Source: Segetibacter koreensis DSM 18137 (GTDB lineage Bacteria; Bacteroidota; Bacteroidia; Chitinophagales; Chitinophagaceae). Taken from it: a DNA stretch of 64,000 nt. The DNA is taken from assembly GCF_000374045.1 (NCBI RefSeq), contig NZ_KB893321.1:76466-140465 (forward strand), read 5' to 3'. The notes below the pieces were generated by a model that worked only from the letters and a program-made list of their open reading frames with translations, was not told where the DNA came from and ran no database searches. The position numbers were made by a program, and so were the translations under genes. Within the stretch, counting starts at the first letter, position 1, and every line of letters starts with the position of its first letter. Of this stretch, positions 1-8,190 are shown piece after piece.

Positions 1-563
1 TGAAAAAACTTAAAACAAAAAAAATGCTTCATTATGAGCCCTACCAGGGCTTTACATTAAGTAATGAAGGAAAAAAAGTTGCTTTAGGTATTGTGCGCAA
101 GCACCGCCTGTGGGAATATTTTCTTGTAAACAAACTCGAATTTGGCTGGGACGAGGTACACTCAATAGCAGAAGAACTGGAACATATACATAGCCCTGTG
201 CTCATAGAAAAGCTAGACGCCTATTTAAGTTATCCAAAATTTGACCCGCATGGAGACCCAATACCTGACATAAATGGTAAAATGGAAACAACAAAGCAGA
301 TAAATCTTACCGACCTGGAACTTAACGCTAAGGCAGAAGTGAGCGCCGTAGGCAGTCAGTCAAGTGAGCTACTTGAATTGTTAAGGCATAAAAATATAGG
401 TATCGGAACGGTACTGGAAGTAATCAGGAAATTTACTTTCGATAATTCTATTGAGATTGTGATTAAAAAAAATCCTCCGTTTTCTATCAGTCACCAATTG
501 GCACAAACTTTATTTGTAAAACCTTTATATGTATCAGCAACAGACGGAAGCATCACTAAGTGA
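1..563 (+). CDS. DtxR/MntR-family metal-dependent regulator (5' truncated by window)
   Basis: This is the C-terminal part of an iron/manganese-dependent repressor. The reading frame is open to the left edge (frame starts at base 3), and the visible residues KKLKTKKMLHYEPYQGF fit the end of the winged-helix DNA-binding domain, so the ATG at 24 is internal and the true start lies outside the window. The metal-binding and dimerisation domain follows (HRLWEYFL, then E and H residues in SIAEELEHIHS). The last 70 residues look like the FeoA/SH3-like domain. The gene overlaps the downstream mntH by 35 bp, so the two are almost certainly co-transcribed. By family knowledge it would repress transport genes when Mn2+ or Fe2+ is plentiful. 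Which of the two metals it senses is inferred only from the neighbour. Confidence 0.88.
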   Translation, partial: KKLKTKKMLHYEPYQGFTLSNEGKKVALGIVRKHRLWEYFLVNKLEFGWDEVHSIAEELEHIHSPVLIEKLDAYLSYPKFDPHGDPIPDINGKMETTKQINLTDLELNAKAEVSAVGSQSSELLELLRHKNIGIGTVLEVIRKFTFDNSIEIVIKKNPPFSISHQLAQTLFVKPLYVSATDGSITK

Positions 564-2406
564 AGTTCACGAAAGTATAGATGTAACAAAAGAAAAAAAA
601 GGGTGGAAAAGATTATTAGCATATTTGGGTCCGGCTTACCTGGTTAGTGTGGGCTATATGGATCCGGGAAATTGGGCGACAGATTTAGCAGGCGGGGCAC
701 AATTTGGCTATACCCTTATATGGGTTTTGCTGATGAGCAATCTTATGGCACTGCTATTACAAGGTCTCAGTGCACGTTTGGGCATCGTAAGACGAATGGA
801 TCTTGCACAGGCCAACCGCGAAGTGTATCCGTCGTTTATAAATTTTGCTTTGTACCTTTTGGCTGAACTCGCTATTGCGGCATGTGATCTCGCAGAAGTT
901 CTCGGTATGGCTATAGGCATACAATTACTTACCGGCTTACCTCTGATCTGGGGTGTTTCTATAACTGTTCTCGATACTTTTCTGCTTTTTTATTTACAAA
1001 AGCTAGGTATGCGTAAGATGGAGGGATTCATAATTGGCCTTGTAGCAATTATAGCCTTTTCATTTCTAGTTCAAATGGTGTTCGCAAAGCCACAATTGGG
1101 TGAACTCATTCACGGTTTTATCCCCTCAATACCTAATAGCGAAGCATTATACATTGCAATTGGAATTATTGGTGCTACCGTTATGCCTCACAATCTGTAT
1201 CTGCATTCCGCATTGGTGCAAACCAGAAAAATAGCCAATACAAAGGCTGCGATAAAACAGGCACTTAAGTTCAATAGGGTTGATAGCGCGATTGCGCTTA
1301 ATGCTGCTTTTTTTGTAAACGCTGCCATTCTTATTCTTGCGGCTTCTGTTTTTTTTAAATCCGGTAACACACAGGTTGCAGAACTTAAGGAAGCACACCG
1401 GCTTTTATCACCATTGTTAGGAAACAGCCTTGCTCCCGCCTTATTTGCCATAGCGTTGATAGCTGCAGGCCAAAGCTCTACAATTACTGGTACATTGGCA
1501 GGCCAAATAGTTATGGAAGGTTACCTTAACCTTCGTATAAATCCTTTAGTAAGAAGATTAATAACACGTGCACTTGCTATTATTCCTGCAGTTTTATGCA
1601 TTCTTATATTGGGCGAAGACAAGGTTGATAGGTTGTTGGTTTTAAGCCAGGTAGTTTTGAGCTTGCAATTAGGTTTTGCAATTATTCCGCTTATCCATTT
1701 TGTGAGTGACAAAAAGACCATGGGTGAATTTGTAATAAAATGGCCAATAAAACTCCTTTCGTGGTTGATAGCCGGCGTTCTTATCTACCTAAATGTCAGA
1801 ATGGTGGTAAACGAGATCAATAAAGCTTTTTCTTCTGATATTAATATTGGTTGGCTAATGCTGATAATAGTATCAGTAGTGTTTTTTATAGCATTGTTTT
1901 TATTAATGACAGCTTTGCCATTAATAAAAACAAGAAGAAAAACAGAAACGGCAAGACTGCATGCAAACGCTGCTGTTTTACAAAAGTTTACTATTCCGCA
2001 AGTGAATTGTATCGCAGTGGCTCTTGATTTCAGTAAAAATGACGAAAAGCTTATCGCTCATGCTTTGTCTCAAGGCGATAAAAATACAAAGTATGTGCTA
2101 CTGCATATTGTTGAAAGCGCTTCCGCAAGAGCGTTGGGAGAGGTTTCTGATGATTTCGAAACGAGAAATGATAAGCAGCATTTGCAGTCGTATGTTCATC
2201 AGTTGCAGACAAAAGGTTATACAGTGGAAGGCAAGTTAGGATACCGTAGCAGAACAAAGGAAATTGTAAGAATTGTAAAGGCAGCAAATGCAGATATGCT
2301 GGTGATGGGAGCCCACATGCATACAGGAATAATGGATTTTTTATACGGAGAAACAGTTGATAAAGTGCGTCATCAGTTACGGATACCAGTATTAATAGTA
2401 AATTAA
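529..2406 (+). CDS. mntH: Nramp-family Mn2+/Fe2+ transporter with C-terminal universal stress domain
   Basis: Proton-coupled divalent metal importer of the inner membrane. The Nramp metal-binding motifs are visible: DPGN at residues 45-48 in helix 1 and MPHN at 219-222 in helix 6. About eleven hydrophobic segments run to near residue 465. The last 140 residues or so form a UspA-like domain (VALDFSKNDEKLIAHAL, ending in a G-A-H-M...Y-G-E-T pattern that resembles the USP nucleotide-binding signature). The length of 625 residues, against about 410-450 for plain MntH, comes from this added domain. The start overlaps the regulator gene by 35 bp. The USP domain may couple transport to nucleotide or stress status, but that is inference. 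Confidence 0.93.
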   Translation: MYQQQTEASLSEVHESIDVTKEKKGWKRLLAYLGPAYLVSVGYMDPGNWATDLAGGAQFGYTLIWVLLMSNLMALLLQGLSARLGIVRRMDLAQANREVYPSFINFALYLLAELAIAACDLAEVLGMAIGIQLLTGLPLIWGVSITVLDTFLLFYLQKLGMRKMEGFIIGLVAIIAFSFLVQMVFAKPQLGELIHGFIPSIPNSEALYIAIGIIGATVMPHNLYLHSALVQTRKIANTKAAIKQALKFNRVDSAIALNAAFFVNAAILILAASVFFKSGNTQVAELKEAHRLLSPLLGNSLAPALFAIALIAAGQSSTITGTLAGQIVMEGYLNLRINPLVRRLITRALAIIPAVLCILILGEDKVDRLLVLSQVVLSLQLGFAIIPLIHFVSDKKTMGEFVIKWPIKLLSWLIAGVLIYLNVRMVVNEINKAFSSDINIGWLMLIIVSVVFFIALFLLMTALPLIKTRRKTETARLHANAAVLQKFTIPQVNCIAVALDFSKNDEKLIAHALSQGDKNTKYVLLHIVESASARALGEVSDDFETRNDKQHLQSYVHQLQTKGYTVEGKLGYRSRTKEIVRIVKAANADMLVMGAHMHTGIMDFLYGETVDKVRHQLRIPVLIVN

Positions 2407-2532
2407 AGAATGAACATTTTTGAGAAGCTTTTAGAATTTTACTAATCGCACTTTCACTTACAGTAATTCTAATAAGTAATTAAAATCATCAATAATCCCA
2501 TATTATGTAATAGAAACTATTGATTTCCATTC

Positions 2533-2549
2533 ATAATCACCCTTTTACG
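2533..2549 (+). promoter_or_regulatory. Conserved upstream box of small-peptide gene 1
   Basis: The sequence ATAATCACCCTTTTACG lies 10 nt before the -33 TTG of the promoter. An almost identical block, ATAATCACCCGTTTATG, sits at the same distance before the second peptide gene (2987). The first ten bases end exactly 61 nt before the start codon in both cases. A shared activator site is likely but unproven. Confidence 0.5.
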
Positions 2550-2552
2550 TGA

Positions 2553-2583
2553 TTGTAACAGGCTGTTAGCAATAGTAAATTTG
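2553..2583 (+). promoter_or_regulatory. Bacteroidota-type promoter of small-peptide gene 1
   Basis: TTG at 2553-2555 and TAAATTTG at 2576-2583, separated by 20 nt, match the Bacteroidota -33/-7 pattern (TTG ... TAnnTTTG). The predicted transcription start is a few bases after 2583, giving a leader of roughly 15 nt before the ATG at 2603. Confidence 0.65.
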
Positions 2584-2602
2584 CACCACCAAAACAACAG
2601 CT

Positions 2603-2794
2603 ATGAAACCCACTCTCGACTTCGCTTATCATTATTTGATTTTTTTCAGTATGTTTTTTTTGCTTACACCTCCAAAATCTATTCGTTTTACTGAAAGGAT
2701 GAATGAAATTAAAATTGAAAAAAAACAAGATATTTCTATTGCAAGGGAAAATACAGAAGAAATATTACACAGTGAACTATTGTTTAAATTTTAA
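2603..2794 (+). CDS. Small membrane peptide 1 (63 aa), unknown function, paralogue of the gene at 3057
   Basis: I do not recognise this family. The peptide has one hydrophobic segment (about residues 8-22, AYHYLIFFSMFFLLT), then a basic turn PPKSIR, a charged middle, and the tail ENTEEILHSELLFKF. The next gene, at 3057, encodes a 70-residue peptide with the same layout: HY-x-IFF...LLT-x-PKS-x-R and ENT-x-x-ILHSELLF. Conservation at both ends, with length change only in the middle, argues strongly that both are real genes. It has its own promoter (2553-2583) and terminator (2812-2842), so it is a single-gene transcript. The hydrophobic segment could be a membrane anchor or an uncleaved signal. 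Confidence 0.72.
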   Translation: MKPTLDFAYHYLIFFSMFFLLTPPKSIRFTERMNEIKIEKKQDISIARENTEEILHSELLFKF

Positions 2795-2811
2795 TAATAT
2801 TTACCAGATAT

Positions 2812-2842
2812 AAACGGGCCGAAACTTCAGCCCGTTTTTTTA
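2812..2842 (+). terminator. Rho-independent terminator of small-peptide gene 1
   Basis: The perfect stem AAACGGGC (2812-2819) / GCCCGTTT (2830-2837) has a 10-nt loop and runs into a T-tract. It begins 17 nt after the stop codon. Confidence 0.85.
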
Positions 2843-2986
2843 TTTGCAGCATGTATTAAGGGACTTACATGCAAATGATTTTTGACATAAAAACCTTGTC
2901 TATAATTAATAATTGTTTTATAAACACTTTAAAATCAATAACTAACTGAGGTCACTTATTCTTATAAAATGTACATTTCTCTCTAA

Positions 2987-3003
2987 ATAATCACCCGTTT
3001 ATG
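2987..3003 (+). promoter_or_regulatory. Conserved upstream box of small-peptide gene 2
   Basis: ATAATCACCCGTTTATG is the second copy of the block seen at 2533. It has the same 10-nt spacing to the following -33 TTG and the same 61-nt distance to the start codon. I did not notice a third copy in the window. Confidence 0.5.
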
Positions 3004-3006
3004 CTA

Positions 3007-3037
3007 TTGATACCGCTTGAGAAGGAATGTATTTTTA
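3007..3037 (+). promoter_or_regulatory. Promoter of small-peptide gene 2
   Basis: TTG at 3007-3009 and TATTTTTA at 3030-3037 are separated by 20 nt, exactly as in the promoter at 2553. The -7 box differs from TAnnTTTG only in its last base. Confidence 0.55.
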
Positions 3038-3056
3038 CATTATCAAACTAACTATC

Positions 3057-3269
3057 ATGAAACTGAGCTTTATATCTATATTCCATTACATCATCTTCTT
3101 TGGCTTAGTACTTTTGCTTACCGTACCCAAAAGTGTACGCGATCTGCAAAGTAGCAGCATATTTGAGAAAAAGATTTCATTAAATCGCGATCAAATTAGC
3201 GAGTCTCCTGTTGCGATAGAGAACACAACAGATATCCTTCATAGCGAATTATTGTTCAGGTATAACTAA
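3057..3269 (+). CDS. Small membrane peptide 2 (70 aa), unknown function, paralogue of the gene at 2603
   Basis: Function unknown. The ATG at 3057 is preferred over the upstream in-frame ATG at 3027 for two reasons: the paralogue also begins MK followed directly by the hydrophobic stretch, and the promoter at 3007-3037 would leave 3027 untranscribed. The layout is: hydrophobic segment (residues about 5-22, ending FFGLVLLLT), VPKSVR, a polar middle about seven residues longer than in peptide 1, then IENTTDILHSELLFRYN. It is a separate unit with its own promoter and terminator. The pair looks like a tandem duplication that kept the promoter, both protein ends and a terminator, which suggests selection on expression as well as on sequence. 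Confidence 0.72.
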   Translation: MKLSFISIFHYIIFFGLVLLLTVPKSVRDLQSSSIFEKKISLNRDQISESPVAIENTTDILHSELLFRYN

Positions 3270-3291
3270 TTATCCTGACATGATATAAACA

Positions 3292-3328
3292 AAAACGGCC
3301 TGCTGATATCGGGCCGTTTTCATTTTTT
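3292..3328. terminator. Bidirectional terminator between peptide gene 2 and the VOC gene
   Basis: The stem AAAACGGCC (3292-3300) / GGCCGTTTT (3312-3320) has an 11-nt loop. T-rich sequence follows on the plus strand, and TTTTTGTTT follows on the minus strand, so it can serve both converging transcripts. Confidence 0.8.
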
Positions 3329-3390
3329 ACTATTGCTTGTACGTTCTCCCGAGCCTCTTTTTTTGCACTCAAATATTTAATTACGCTATT

Positions 3391-4050
3391 TTATTGTTTC
3401 CTAATAACATAATTTCTTTCTTTACCCGTTTCTTCAAATATAATTTCTGCAAAATGTCTCTCTGCCGGTTGTTGTATTGGTAACCATCCTCTTCCAATTG
3501 TGGTTACAATAAATAACCCATGTTCATCTCCCATAACTGAAAAAACTGGTAGCCTTGGCCCTTTTTTAAAATAAGGCACTTCAAATTCTTCATTGATATT
3601 TTTGCATGCATCTGTAACATCCTCTACGGGAACGCCTATTTCACAAATACCTATGATGGAGGAAGATGTAAAGGATTGATTTGATGCATTAGGAAGGTCG
3701 TGGTGGGCAATACATTCAAGTATATTATTCTGGTTGTCATGAAAATAAAAAGCATGGGCGTTCCAGTTGCTAAAATCTGCAATGGTTGTTTCAGAATTGT
3801 AGGGAAGAATATTTGTTCGTTGAGCAATGTACGACTGAGCCTCAGCAATTTTATTGGAAGGAATACTAAAAGCAAAATGATAATTCGGATTCTCATTTTT
3901 GACCAATTTAAAGGATAAAATGGTATGTCCGATAGAAAAAGATATGCGGTCTGCTGATTTATGTAAAAGGGGAAATTCAAGTTTTTTCGTGTAAAATTCT
4001 TCAGAGGCATCCAGATGGTTTGTACATAATGTTAGTTCTTTAATTATCAT
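3391..4050 (-). CDS. VOC (glyoxalase/bleomycin-resistance fold) superfamily protein
   Basis: The N-terminal half has the usual VOC pattern: IKELTLCTNHLDASEEFYTKKL, then a region around residues 80-115 with HAFYFHDNQNNILECIAH, the typical F-x-D-P/N-x-G/N-x-x-x-E strand with its metal-ligand glutamate. A second, weaker repeat (residues about 125-219, GICEIGVPVEDVTDACKNI) suggests two VOC modules in one chain. VOC proteins include dioxygenases, lyases and drug-binding proteins, and the substrate cannot be told here. It starts 36 bp after the histidine kinase gene ends, on the same strand, and may be the last gene of that transcript. Confidence 0.8.
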   Translation of the reverse strand: MIIKELTLCTNHLDASEEFYTKKLEFPLLHKSADRISFSIGHTILSFKLVKNENPNYHFAFSIPSNKIAEAQSYIAQRTNILPYNSETTIADFSNWNAHAFYFHDNQNNILECIAHHDLPNASNQSFTSSSIIGICEIGVPVEDVTDACKNINEEFEVPYFKKGPRLPVFSVMGDEHGLFIVTTIGRGWLPIQQPAERHFAEIIFEETGKERNYVIRKQ

Positions 4051-4086
4051 CAGTTCCCGTTTTCTTAAAGCTACGAAACATGGACA

Positions 4087-5388
4087 TTATGATTCAAAGA
4101 AAATAGTAAAATTAGTTTTACCTGCTTCAATTGTATGTAAAGAAAATTTATAATGATGATTAATAAGAATTTCCCTGGTAAGCATAAGCCCCACGCCCTG
4201 ACCATCTTTTTTCGTACTAAAAAAAGGAGAAAATATTTGCTCTTTTAACGAGGAATCAATGCCTTTTCCGGTATCTGAAATAATTAGTTGCATTGGATGA
4301 TCTGTAGTTGTAAATGTTACCGTTCCTTTGTGTTCGATAGCTTCAATTGCATTTTTAACAATGTTTATCAGTGCCTGTTCCATTTGCTGTTCGTCTGCGA
4401 ATATGGTCAAAGGTTCACCTGATAAATTGTAGTGAAACTTAATTTCTTTTTCTCCTGCCTTTAAAGACATTAAAGTAGAAACATTTGAAATCAATTTGTA
4501 TATATCGATCTTCTTTTTGTTTGGGGGCGGCAGGCGAACAATATCTGCAAAATTTCTCATAAAAACGTTGAGGTTATGATTTCGTTCTACGGCCACGTGT
4601 AGTGCATTTTTTAATGTAGCATTTTGTTCATTTAGTAATTGTCCGTTTTTTAATGTTGATTCAAGAATACTGTTAACAGGGCCTATTGTATTGTTCACTT
4701 CATGCGCCATCATTCTTATCACTTTTCCATAAGCTTTCTTTTCCGCCTCAAGAATTTCCGCAGTAAGTTCTTCCATCATTACAAAAACCCTTGGAAATCC
4801 CCTGTCTATAAAATGTGATTTTTGTAGCTTATATGTTGTTAATCCGTTTAAAGAAATTGTTTTTGATTCTCCTGATTGCAGTTCACTTATTTGCATCATA
4901 ACAGGGTGCGGTATTTCTGTAACCTGTTTATTAATGATTGATTTTGCATCTATACCTAAAAATTCGATTGCTTTTGCGTTGAGTTGATGTACTTTATTAT
5001 CATAATCTAAAATAATAATTCCGGTAGGGGAGGTTTGAATAAGCTTTTCAAGAAAGAAATGTTGTTGCTCCTGTTTTGTTCTTTCGGCTCTCAGAACATC
5101 GATCATTTGGTTATAAACTGAGATGAGTTCATCCATTTCGTGTTTGCCTGTTGTAACAAACTTTGTTGTGAAATCTCTCTCTTTAATCGCTTCAACTCCC
5201 GTCATTAAAGTTTTTAATGGCTTTATTAACTCCCGGTATAACTGCAACGCAAGCAGAGCGGAGAGAAGAATTAATACTTCTGAGCCAATAAATAAAAGTT
5301 TATTATCCTTGAATATAAAATACGAAAGCACCAGCGTTAGAAGGTGCAGTGTAATAACAAACAGAAGATACTTAGTCCGCAGTCTCAT
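4087..5388 (-). CDS. Membrane sensor histidine kinase (HAMP-PAS-HisKA-HATPase), NtrY-like
   Basis: Sensor of a two-component system. The start at 5388 (MRLRTKYLL) is preferred over an in-frame ATG at 5445, because it gives a 17-bp overlap with the upstream regulator gene and places the first membrane helix directly at the N-terminus. The order is two close hydrophobic helices (residues about 7-28 and 31-49) with almost no external loop, a HAMP-like linker, a PAS domain (TSPTGIIILDYDNKVHQLNA), the H-box MAHEVNN with His229, and an HATPase domain with DTGKGID and GQGVGLML. The minimal loop between helices suggests sensing within the membrane or in the cytoplasm. The partner is the sigma-54 regulator immediately upstream, and the likely output is the efflux operon. 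Confidence 0.92.
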   Translation of the reverse strand: MRLRTKYLLFVITLHLLTLVLSYFIFKDNKLLFIGSEVLILLSALLALQLYRELIKPLKTLMTGVEAIKERDFTTKFVTTGKHEMDELISVYNQMIDVLRAERTKQEQQHFFLEKLIQTSPTGIIILDYDNKVHQLNAKAIEFLGIDAKSIINKQVTEIPHPVMMQISELQSGESKTISLNGLTTYKLQKSHFIDRGFPRVFVMMEELTAEILEAEKKAYGKVIRMMAHEVNNTIGPVNSILESTLKNGQLLNEQNATLKNALHVAVERNHNLNVFMRNFADIVRLPPPNKKKIDIYKLISNVSTLMSLKAGEKEIKFHYNLSGEPLTIFADEQQMEQALINIVKNAIEAIEHKGTVTFTTTDHPMQLIISDTGKGIDSSLKEQIFSPFFSTKKDGQGVGLMLTREILINHHYKFSLHTIEAGKTNFTIFFES

Positions 5389-6745
5389 CGTAAGGAATGT
5401 TGAATTTCTCGAGCCTTCGGTATAATGAGCTGCGTGTAATACCAAGCGCCGAAGCAGCTTTTGATACTTTATTCTTATGAAAATCCATAGCTTTTTTTAT
5501 CATTTGCATTTCCAGTTCGTCTAGAGTTATTGTTCCTACCTGCGGCAAGTGCATTGAACCTTTTTTACCCGGGGACTGTTCGAGTTGAGATTTGAAGTCT
5601 TCCACTTCCAGTACATCCTTTCTGCTGACCAAAACAGACCTTTCCACAATGTTTTTTAATTGGCGAATATTTCCCGGCAGTGGCAATTGTTGCATCCATT
5701 TCATCGCATCACGACTAACTTTTAGATTAGGACGATTATAAATCTCTTTGAGGTTATTAATAAAAAATTCAATTAATAATGGAATATCCTTTGGTCTTTC
5801 TCTTAAAGCCGGTAATCTTACTGTTATGAGGTTAATACGGTATAACAAATCTTCCCTGAAGGTTCCCATAGATACCATTTCTTCAAGGTTTCTGTTTGTT
5901 GCACAAACCACTCTTACGTCTACATTTTTTGTTCGGCTGCTGCCTAAAACTTCGTACGTTCGGTCTTGCAATACACGCAATAGCTTTACCTGGCTTCCAG
6001 CATCGAGGTCGCCGATTTCGTCTAAAAATATAGTTCCTTTATTTGCTAATTCAAACCGGCCGACTCTGTCAAAACGAGCATCAGTAAAAGCGCCCCTGAC
6101 ATGGCCAAACATTTCGCTTTCAAATAACGATGTTGAAATGCCGCCAAGATTTACTTTTATAAAAGGCTTGTTTGCCCGTTGGCTGTTGTGGTGTATCGCT
6201 TCTGCTATCAACTCTTTCCCGGTACCGCTTTCACCCATTATTAAGACTGGGGCATCAGTCGAAGAAACCCTGCCAATAGTTTCAAGTATATCAAGCATGT
6301 TATCATCTTCACCAATTATCTGGTGAAATTTGTACAGGCTATCCAACTGCTTGCGGCTGTTTTTCTGTTTCTTTTTTTCCTGTAAATCCAGTAATGTTTT
6401 AACAGATTGCAGCACATAATCATTGCTCCAGGGTTTATTGAGAAAGTCATTTGCTCCAAGCTTCATTCCCTGTACTGCAAGCTCTATTGAACCCCATCCC
6501 GTTATTAAAATTATTGGAATTGTTTCGTTAATCTTTTTTATCTGTTGCAATAAATTCATTCCTTCTTTTCCTGAAGTATCGATGGAGAAATTAAGGTCGA
6601 GAATAATAAGTTCAGGAGTATTTGTTTTGAGAAAAGCAAGCGCCCGTACCGGGCCGTCAGCAGTAGAAGTCTGGTAGCTTTCGTTTTCGAGAAGCAGCTG
6701 AAGTGAAGTTCTTACCGCAATATCGTCATCTATTATTAATATCAT
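5372..6745 (-). CDS. Sigma-54-dependent response regulator, NtrC family
   Basis: Transcription activator with three domains. The receiver has acidic pocket residues D6-D8, phospho-acceptor D50, T82 and K104. The AAA+ domain has Walker A GESGTGKE at 171-178, the sigma-54 contact loop GAFTDA at 218-223, and Walker B GTIFLDE near 237-243. A Fis-type helix-turn-helix lies at the C-terminus (ALGITRSSLYRRLEKF). The contact loop is usually GAFTGA, so the G-to-D change is a variant worth noting. It lies at the end of the efflux cluster with the kinase gene overlapping its 3' end. Two sigma-54 promoters with matching upstream palindromes (13116-13198 and 13949-14033) are its most likely targets. Confidence 0.94.
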   Translation of the reverse strand: MILIIDDDIAVRTSLQLLLENESYQTSTADGPVRALAFLKTNTPELIILDLNFSIDTSGKEGMNLLQQIKKINETIPIILITGWGSIELAVQGMKLGANDFLNKPWSNDYVLQSVKTLLDLQEKKKQKNSRKQLDSLYKFHQIIGEDDNMLDILETIGRVSSTDAPVLIMGESGTGKELIAEAIHHNSQRANKPFIKVNLGGISTSLFESEMFGHVRGAFTDARFDRVGRFELANKGTIFLDEIGDLDAGSQVKLLRVLQDRTYEVLGSSRTKNVDVRVVCATNRNLEEMVSMGTFREDLLYRINLITVRLPALRERPKDIPLLIEFFINNLKEIYNRPNLKVSRDAMKWMQQLPLPGNIRQLKNIVERSVLVSRKDVLEVEDFKSQLEQSPGKKGSMHLPQVGTITLDELEMQMIKKAMDFHKNKVSKAASALGITRSSLYRRLEKFNIPYDETAD

Positions 6746-6879
6746 TGTTGAAGTGAAATATAGTTCAATTTACAATTTATTTTGCTCCTGCAGATAGTCT
6801 CCCAAGGGAAGACAGCCTTTGCCGAATTTGATCTTTTTGCGGACCTTTTTCATTGCTGCAAGATGAACAAAAGTACAGG

Positions 6880-6910
6880 AGACCGACGCAAAAATCTTGA
6901 AAGTCGGTCT
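6880..6910 (-). terminator. Hairpin downstream of the efflux operon (weak terminator)
   Basis: Inverted repeat AGACCGAC (6880-6887) / GTCGGTCT (6903-6910), 60 bp after the last permease gene on the minus strand. The following T-tract is poor, so it may be a transcript-end or processing hairpin that reduces rather than stops read-through into the regulator gene. Confidence 0.4.
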
Positions 6911-6969
6911 TAACCTGCTACCAAAAAAGCTCATTTTTCGACACTTATCACTATTCATCATCACTTCCC

Positions 6970-8166
6970 TTACTCCTCGTGCAAGGCAACAGCAGGATAA
7001 ATAGCGGCAGCCTGTTTTCCGGGATAAAAAGCACACAAAGTAACAAGTGCGTAAATAAAAATAATGGATAATGCAATCGCTGCCAGGTAAATGCCTGCCG
7101 ACAGATCGAACACATTTAAAAGCGGGAACTGAAATGCGAAAAAACAACCAATAACTAAAGAAATTGTTGATAGTACCAGTACTTCGCCGACCAATTGTTT
7201 TGAAACCGAATCTCCTGTTGCGCCAACCGCTCTACGCAAACCAATTTCCCCTCTGCGCTTATTGATGTTGTACCAAAGCACGCCAAAAAGACCAAGGGCA
7301 ACATTTATAATGAGGAAACCTGCAACAACAAATGCAATAATCATTGGAACCAACATTACCTTGTTTTTACTTACCAGCTTTTTATCCAGATGCTCGATTT
7401 CTATATTGGTGCCTATAGCATTTGAAAGTGTTTTAAACAGCTTGCTTTCAAATGCTGCGTCTGTGCCCGGTTTTACTTTTAAGATCATGGTGCCTGACCA
7501 TCGAGCCCATCCGGAGTCCATTTTTATATACATTCCATTTTCAATGGCCTGGTAACTGCCTTTATCTTTTACATTCTCTGTTACTCCCATAACTCTAAAC
7601 CTGTTCTCTGCTGTTCCTTTTTCAATAATTTGTTCGCCAAGCACCTTGCCTACAGCATTCTCACTACCAAATAATTCTTCTTTAAGCTTTCTGTTTATAA
7701 CAACAGGAGTATACTTAGATGCGTCGTCGGCTTTTGTAAACCATCTTCCTTCGATCATTTGCATCTTCATTACTTTGTTGAAAGTTTCTTCTGCCTGGTA
7801 CATATTAGCCATGACATTTTTATGGCTGCCGTAATTGATGCTGCTATTAGAAGTACTCATAGAAAACGGCACATTATTTCCTGTAAAGCTTATTTCCTCT
7901 ATTTGACGCATAGCTAACATTGTCTTTTTTAATTCATCATGAAACATGGAAACAGAATCATTTCTGGTAATATTTTCAGGAGGAAAAAAATTAATCACCC
8001 ACACATTGTTATAATCAAAGCCCATTGGTTGCTTATAATTATTATATGAAAAAACAACGAGTGTAAAAACTGCAAACATGACGATGAAAGAAATGAACAT
8101 TTCTATGATAAGCAGGGCGTTTTGCTTTTTTTTGTTCCAGATTAGTTTAAATAAATGGCTAAACAT
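6970..8166 (-). CDS. ABC transporter permease, MacB/FtsX type (second of two)
   Basis: Inner-membrane permease of the MacB-like class. The N-terminal helix (residues about 17-42) is followed by a large periplasmic MacB_PCD-type domain (about 45-270) and three C-terminal helices in the FtsX domain, with the family stretch NINKRRGEIGLRRAVGATG between the first two. The length of 398 residues is normal for a permease without a fused ATPase. It sits 24 bp after the first permease, and the two probably form a heterodimer served by the separate ATPase. These transporters work as mechanotransmitters, driving export from the periplasm through TolC rather than moving substrate through the inner membrane. 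The substrate is unknown. Confidence 0.9.
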   Translation of the reverse strand: MFSHLFKLIWNKKKQNALLIIEMFISFIVMFAVFTLVVFSYNNYKQPMGFDYNNVWVINFFPPENITRNDSVSMFHDELKKTMLAMRQIEEISFTGNNVPFSMSTSNSSINYGSHKNVMANMYQAEETFNKVMKMQMIEGRWFTKADDASKYTPVVINRKLKEELFGSENAVGKVLGEQIIEKGTAENRFRVMGVTENVKDKGSYQAIENGMYIKMDSGWARWSGTMILKVKPGTDAAFESKLFKTLSNAIGTNIEIEHLDKKLVSKNKVMLVPMIIAFVVAGFLIINVALGLFGVLWYNINKRRGEIGLRRAVGATGDSVSKQLVGEVLVLSTISLVIGCFFAFQFPLLNVFDLSAGIYLAAIALSIIFIYALVTLCAFYPGKQAAAIYPAVALHEE

Positions 8167-8190
8167 ATAATGAGTTTTGAAAAATGATAA

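Noticed and set aside
6789-6804. Possible sigma-54 promoter TGGGAGACTATCTGCA before the response-regulator gene
   Set aside because: It has GG-N10-GC spacing but lacks the rest of the pattern and has no TGTTCG palindrome upstream, unlike the two clear promoters.
6770-7147. 125-codon minus-strand frame between permease and regulator
   Set aside because: It is mostly an out-of-frame shadow of the permease gene, and its cysteine- and arginine-rich translation resembles no protein.
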